Source: Flavobacteriaceae bacterium UBA7302 | GTDB lineage: Bacteria; Bacteroidota; Bacteroidia; Flavobacteriales; Flavobacteriaceae | Reading direction: 5' to 3' | Length of the DNA: 64,000 nt | NCBI GenBank assembly: GCA_002471825.1 | Contig: DKQS01000001.1 | Coordinates: forward strand, 62,001-126,000 | Part shown: positions 60,090 to 64,000 of the stretch, in pieces | Layout of the letters: the number at the start of each line of letters is the position of its first letter | Numbering within the stretch: position 1 is the stretch's first letter | Position numbers and translations under genes: made by a program | Notes under the pieces: model-generated | What the model was told of the DNA's origin: nothing | Seen by the model: only the letters and a program-made list of their open reading frames with translations | Databases searched by the model: none

Positions 60090-63000
60090 ACTCCTCTGAA
60101 TAGAAGGTGGTTGCATCTTTGATCATTAGGTCCAATCGTTCTTTTTCCGAATCAATTCGCTCTTGATCCCATTCCAAATACTTGGTACATTCTTTCAATA
60201 CAAGAGGAAGTGTTCTATCGATGGATTTCACATCAAAATACAAGCGACCTGTTCTTCGCACATAAAAATCGGCCAAACTATTCACCATTTCAAAGTGAAC
60301 GGCATACCAGAGTTCGGCTCTCACCAAACGTTCTCTTGGATCTTTGTTGCTAAAAAAGCTCATTTTATCAATGATTCGAATGGCGTTTTTCCCATAGGTT
60401 GTGCTCAAGTACCAAGCCTCATAGGTGTCAAATATCTCTTTTTCTACCAACAATTCACGAAGGGTCTTTTGAAATTCCAGAACTTCATCATAGGATTCAA
60501 AATTGGGGTTGACTAAGGCAATTTTATCGGTAGTTGATTTTTTCAGTTTCTTCTTTCTTTTTTCTGGAAGCGTTTTAATCACGGAACTCAATACCCGTTG
60601 TGCCATTTTTCGGTACCCTGTTAGCTTTCCTCCTGCGATTGAAATCAATCCGGTTTCAGATTCAAAAATTTCATCTTTCCGAGATAAGTCGGAAGGATCT
60701 TTATCTTCCTCATGAATCAATGGTCGTAATCCGGCCCAGCTTGACTCAACATCTGCTGCGGTCAAATGAACATTCGGAAAGGTCTTGTTTACGGCCGTTA
60801 ACAAATAATCGACATCTTCTTGGGTCGTGACTACTCGGTTCAAATCGCCACTATAGTTGGTATCGGTCGTTCCGATGTAGGTTGTTTTTCCCCTTGGGAT
60901 GGCAAAAATCATACGGCCATCGTCTACATCAAAATACACCGATTGTTTTACAGGAAGTTTATCCTTTGCCACAACCAAATGCACTCCCTTTGTTAAGTGT
61001 AATCTTTTTTGATTCTTAGAATTGTCTTCCTCTCTAATTTTATCTACCCAAGGACCTGCTGCTGAAACAAAATTTCTACCTCTGATATTTATTTTCTTCC
61101 CTGAATTATGATCCAAACAGTTGATGCTTTCAATCTGTTTATCGGTATCATAGACGAAGGATTCCATCTCACAATAATTGACTACAAAGGCACCCAATTC
61201 AACTGCCTTTTTCAAAATTTCAATGGTCAATCGGGCATCATCCGTACGATATTCTGCATAGTACCCACTGCCAAGAAGGTCGGTCTCATCGAGCAAAGGT
61301 TCTTTTTGAAGCGTTTCTTCCTTATCAAGCATCAATCTGCGGTCGTCTCCTTCTACATTGGCCAAAAGATCATACACTTTCAACCCAATGGAAGTCATCA
61401 TTTTCCCATAGGTACCTCCTTCTACCAAAGGGAGCAGCATTTTTTCAGGAATTACCAAGTGTGGTGCAATGGAATGAACAATGGCCCTTTCGGAACCCGT
61501 TTCACGGACCAAGCCAATTTCTAGTTGCTTCAAATAACGCAATCCACCGTGAATTAGTTTGGTGGATTTATTGGAAGTCCCCGAGGCAAAATCATCCTTT
61601 TCAACCAAGCAAACAGACATGCCACGTGAAACCGCATCCAAGGCAATTCCAGCGCCCGTTACTCCGCCTCCGATGACTACCAAATCAAATTTTTTAGAAA
61701 CTATTTTCTGAAACTGTTTGGGTCGGTCTAAAATTGAAAAACGCAATTTCTTTCCGTTCTGGAGGCCTTTTTTATTGGTCCGAGTTTTGTCAACTGCTTG
61801 CAACCAACCTTTGTATTTCTTATTTCGTTGTTTCGAATTGATTTGAGGTTGGAAGATTCGTTCGGATTCTCTGAGTGTTTCAATATCGTTGAGTGACCAA
61901 AAACCAGACTTTAAGGCTGCCAAGGCCGCGGCTCCAAAAGCGGTTACTTCAATCATTTTTGGCCGGTCTACAGATACATTCAGCATATCCGATTGAAATT
62001 GCATCAAGTAATTATTGGCACTAGCGCCACCGTCTACTTTGAGAACGGTTAATTCTTTGCCACTGTCTTCAATCATCACATCCAGCACATCTTTGGTTTG
62101 ATAAGCCAATGCATCAACGGTAGCCTTAATAATTTCATTCTTGGTGGTATCTAGGGTCATTCCGTAAATCGCTCCTTTGGCATTGGCATCCCAATAAGGT
62201 GCTCCAAGACCCGCAAAAGCTGGAACCACATACACGTCCTCCAAAGGTGGTATCCTCTTGCAAATTTCCTCCGTCTCACTGGCATTCTCAATAAGCTTCA
62301 AGTTATCTCGTAACCATTTTATAGAAGCACCACCTACAAAAATACTTCCCTCAAAAGCATATTGAGTGGGTTTGTTCTCGAGGGTACAGGTCATGGTAGT
62401 GAGCAATCCATTTTGAGAAGCAATGAATTGATTGCCAATATTCAACAACATGAAACATCCAGTACCATAGGTGTTTTTGGCAACACCAGGAGTGAATCCG
62501 CCTTGACCAAATAAAGCCGACTGTTGGTCTCCCGCAACTCCCTGAATGGGGATTTCATAACCTTGGAACAGAAGTGTTCCAAAATAGGAAGAGGATTGTT
62601 GAACTTTAGGAAGAATGTGATTCGGAATCTCTAGCTCTTGCAACAACAATTCGTCCCAATCAAGTTTATTAATATTATAGAGTAAGGTGCGTGAAGCATT
62701 GGTATGATCAGTGACATGATTTTGTTCTTTGGAGAGCTTAAAAATCAACCAACTATCAATAGTACCAAAGCATAAATCTTCCAATTGTTCCTTAGCCTCG
62801 GGTACATTTTCAAGAATCCATTTTAATTTTGTTCCAGAAAAATAAGCGTCAATTACGAGTCCGGTGTTTTCTTTGATATAAGGCTCCAAGCCACGAGATG
62901 TCAAATCCTCGCAAATGGAATTGGTACGTTTATCCAACCAAACAATGGCATTGTAAATGGGCAAACCGGTTTTACGGTTCCAAACCACCGTCGTTTCACG

Positions 63001-63243
63001 TTGATTGGTAATACCGATGCTGTCAATTTCAGAGGCATCGATGTCTGCCTTCCCTAAAGCTTCCTCGAATGTCTTTAGTTGATCCTGATAGATTTCCATA
63101 GGATCATGTTCCACCCAACCCGATTTTGGGTAATGTTGTGTGAGTTCTTTTTGTGAAATGGAAACGATAGAACCCGATTTATCAAAAACAATGGTTCTTG
63201 TACTTGTTGTGCCTTGATCGAAAGCAACTACGTATTTTTTCAT
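60082..63243 (-). CDS. glpKD: glycerol kinase / glycerol-3-phosphate dehydrogenase fusion (GlpK-GlpD)
   Basis: One open frame of 1053 residues encodes both steps of aerobic glycerol use. Residues 1-488 are glycerol kinase (AFDQGTTSTRTIVFD, GITNQRETTVVW, GVAGDQQSALFGQGG, VDGGASAN). Residues about 501-1053 are FAD-linked GlpD: FDLVVIGGGVTGAGIALDA (FAD loop, G525-G532), SGTSNKSTKLIHGGLRYLK, IGTTDTNYSGDL and SIAGGKLTGYRKMA. The junction TRTNKKGLQNGKKLR is 12-13 residues. It carries an A6 run (61768-61773 on the plus strand) and a TTG codon (L500) where a separate GlpD could begin. A real fusion or a lost stop codon are both possible. No glpF is seen nearby. Confidence 0.88.
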   Translation of the reverse strand: MKKYVVAFDQGTTSTRTIVFDKSGSIVSISQKELTQHYPKSGWVEHDPMEIYQDQLKTFEEALGKADIDASEIDSIGITNQRETTVVWNRKTGLPIYNAIVWLDKRTNSICEDLTSRGLEPYIKENTGLVIDAYFSGTKLKWILENVPEAKEQLEDLCFGTIDSWLIFKLSKEQNHVTDHTNASRTLLYNINKLDWDELLLQELEIPNHILPKVQQSSSYFGTLLFQGYEIPIQGVAGDQQSALFGQGGFTPGVAKNTYGTGCFMLLNIGNQFIASQNGLLTTMTCTLENKPTQYAFEGSIFVGGASIKWLRDNLKLIENASETEEICKRIPPLEDVYVVPAFAGLGAPYWDANAKGAIYGMTLDTTKNEIIKATVDALAYQTKDVLDVMIEDSGKELTVLKVDGGASANNYLMQFQSDMLNVSVDRPKMIEVTAFGAAALAALKSGFWSLNDIETLRESERIFQPQINSKQRNKKYKGWLQAVDKTRTNKKGLQNGKKLRFSILDRPKQFQKIVSKKFDLVVIGGGVTGAGIALDAVSRGMSVCLVEKDDFASGTSNKSTKLIHGGLRYLKQLEIGLVRETGSERAIVHSIAPHLVIPEKMLLPLVEGGTYGKMMTSIGLKVYDLLANVEGDDRRLMLDKEETLQKEPLLDETDLLGSGYYAEYRTDDARLTIEILKKAVELGAFVVNYCEMESFVYDTDKQIESINCLDHNSGKKINIRGRNFVSAAGPWVDKIREEDNSKNQKRLHLTKGVHLVVAKDKLPVKQSVYFDVDDGRMIFAIPRGKTTYIGTTDTNYSGDLNRVVTTQEDVDYLLTAVNKTFPNVHLTAADVESSWAGLRPLIHEEDKDPSDLSRKDEIFESETGLISIAGGKLTGYRKMAQRVLSSVIKTLPEKRKKKLKKSTTDKIALVNPNFESYDEVLEFQKTLRELLVEKEIFDTYEAWYLSTTYGKNAIRIIDKMSFFSNKDPRERLVRAELWYAVHFEMVNSLADFYVRRTGRLYFDVKSIDRTLPLVLKECTKYLEWDQERIDSEKERLDLMIKDATTFYSEEFN

Positions 63244-63257
63244 CGACTGTTGACGAT

Positions 63258-64000
63258 TTATTTTTCTCTTTTAATGAAGATGGTATCTAATTGTAATTCT
63301 TTTTGAAGCCAAAGTTGCATGGCCTTTTCTTTTGAATCGATAATGGAATCGGAAATCGCAGGATTCCACTTCACAAAGGCCTGAGGAATGGTATCAATTT
63401 TTATAAAATCTTTTGAGTTCAAAATATTTGCAAATCCGATTTCTTGAATATCGATGTATCTAATTTTGGCTTCCTTGGCAACACGACTAAAGGCCACCAC
63501 TTTCTCACTTTCACTTTGAGCATTTTTTTCAATCCGATCGTTTAGCCCTAAAATGGTTTCTTCTAAAGACGCAATCTGCTTTTGCAATCCTGCAATGATA
63601 TTTTTACTCTGCTGAAGTTCATCACGTTTTTCTTTATACGCCGTGGTGATGAGCTCAAAACTTTTGGTATCACTTCCCTTTATTTTAATCGAAAAGTCTT
63701 TAATCTTGGTGTACTCATCATCATTCAACTGATTGCTGAGTAAATTGCTTTCACCCTCTGTAACTTCATTGAAAAAACGCAATCGAATTTCCTTATTTGG
63801 GATGTCGAGTTCTGGGTCACCAATAAGCTGAAAATTTGGAATCTGTTTTACTTCACTTTTTACAAACTCATTAAAAGCACGTTCAATCTGACTTTCTTCA
63901 AACACCCGAATAAAGGTGAATATAGCCGGAATCATTACGGCAATTCCCAATACCGTTGCAATGGTCGCATATCGTTTTCGAGTTCTAGAATTGGCATACT
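63258..64000 (-). CDS. C-terminal part of a DUF389-like membrane protein (5' end outside window)
   Basis: The frame is open to the end of the window, so the N-terminus is missing. The visible 247 residues begin YANSRTRKRYATIATV and run through one membrane helix (TIATVLGIAVMIPAIFTFIRVF). A soluble region follows, with a coiled coil (about LQQSKNIIAGLQKQIASLEETILGLNDRI) and a beta-rich end. I recall similar tails on flavobacterial DUF389 (TIGR00341) proteins, whose membrane part would be upstream, but the decisive domain is off the window. It is 14 bp upstream of glpK-glpD on the same strand. Confidence 0.55.
   Translation of the reverse strand, partial: YANSRTRKRYATIATVLGIAVMIPAIFTFIRVFEESQIERAFNEFVKSEVKQIPNFQLIGDPELDIPNKEIRLRFFNEVTEGESNLLSNQLNDDEYTKIKDFSIKIKGSDTKSFELITTAYKEKRDELQQSKNIIAGLQKQIASLEETILGLNDRIEKNAQSESEKVVAFSRVAKEAKIRYIDIQEIGFANILNSKDFIKIDTIPQAFVKWNPAISDSIIDSKEKAMQLWLQKELQLDTIFIKREK

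Noticed and set aside
61766..61776. A-rich slippery run at the GlpK-GlpD junction as a programmed frameshift site
   Set aside because: The fusion is already open in a single frame, so no frameshift is needed to make it. A return to separate proteins by slippage is possible but unsupported.
1..64000. tRNA, rRNA, CRISPR array, prophage or full insertion sequence
   Set aside because: Reading of the intergenic regions showed no cloverleaf, no regularly spaced repeats, and no transposase, integrase or phage genes.

Overview
This window comes from the chromosome of a marine flavobacterium (Bacteroidota, Flavobacteriia). The DNA is AT-rich and densely coding. Promoters, where visible, follow the Bacteroidota pattern TTTG-N18-21-TAnnTTTG. 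Shine-Dalgarno motifs are not obvious. The gene content is typical of the group: TonB-dependent receptors with N-terminal carboxypeptidase-like domains, DUF6090 proteins, L31 type B, an imelysin/DUF4856/HTTM iron locus, and a proteorhodopsin with the flavobacterial Met at the spectral-tuning site. I saw no rRNA, tRNA, CRISPR array, prophage or complete insertion sequence. No gene-free stretch exceeds about 300 bases.

Layout. 1-12148 is core housekeeping: ftsH (cut by the window start), rsfS, birA, an SRPBCC protein, pyrE, a Nudix hydrolase, a SulP transporter, a cyclic-nucleotide-type K+ channel, an M14 peptidase, coaD, a four-helix-bundle (S23) cassette, ddl, a PASTA protein and a RluD-type pseudouridine synthase. 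12213-17423 holds a Na/Pi cotransporter and, convergent to it, a five-gene operon: ECF sigma factor, probable anti-sigma protein, repeat lipoprotein, Spy-like periplasmic protein and outer-membrane barrel. 17590-20041 holds yaaA, then blh (retinal synthesis) divergent from proteorhodopsin. 20104-24940 holds serine dehydratase, DUF2853, dnaK and two small genes. 25014-28922 holds a TonB receptor and small envelope genes.

28919-46488 is dominated by kynurenine (tryptophan) catabolism on the minus strand: kynureninase, kynurenine 3-monooxygenase, RidA-type deaminase, aminomuconate-semialdehyde-type dehydrogenase, SDR, 3-hydroxyanthranilate dioxygenase and ACMS decarboxylase. This set is interrupted by a GIY-YIG nuclease cassette, a 94-bp repeat, two DUF6090 genes and a four-gene iron-acquisition operon (DUF4856, imelysin, HTTM protein, TonB receptor). 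46577-64000 holds an NlpC/P60 peptidase, a SerB-SerA fusion, a UbiA-like membrane protein, gcvP, rpmE2, glutaminyl cyclase, a beta-helix lipoprotein, DUF898, M48 peptidase, SDR and SprT genes, a single-frame glycerol kinase / glycerol-3-phosphate dehydrogenase fusion, and the 3' part of a DUF389-like membrane gene.

The best candidates for something undescribed are these. (1) The GIY-YIG gene is bracketed by a near-perfect 24-bp inverted repeat. Related sequence recurs as a 94-bp element at 41316-41409 and as a 23-bp insert behind dnaK, where a second copy of the dnaK 3' coding end is left stranded. Together these look like a nuclease cassette with non-autonomous relatives. (2) The S23 four-helix-bundle gene is also bounded by an inverted repeat. 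(3) The GlpK-GlpD fusion. (4) The sigma-factor envelope operon with a four-fold 30-residue repeat lipoprotein.
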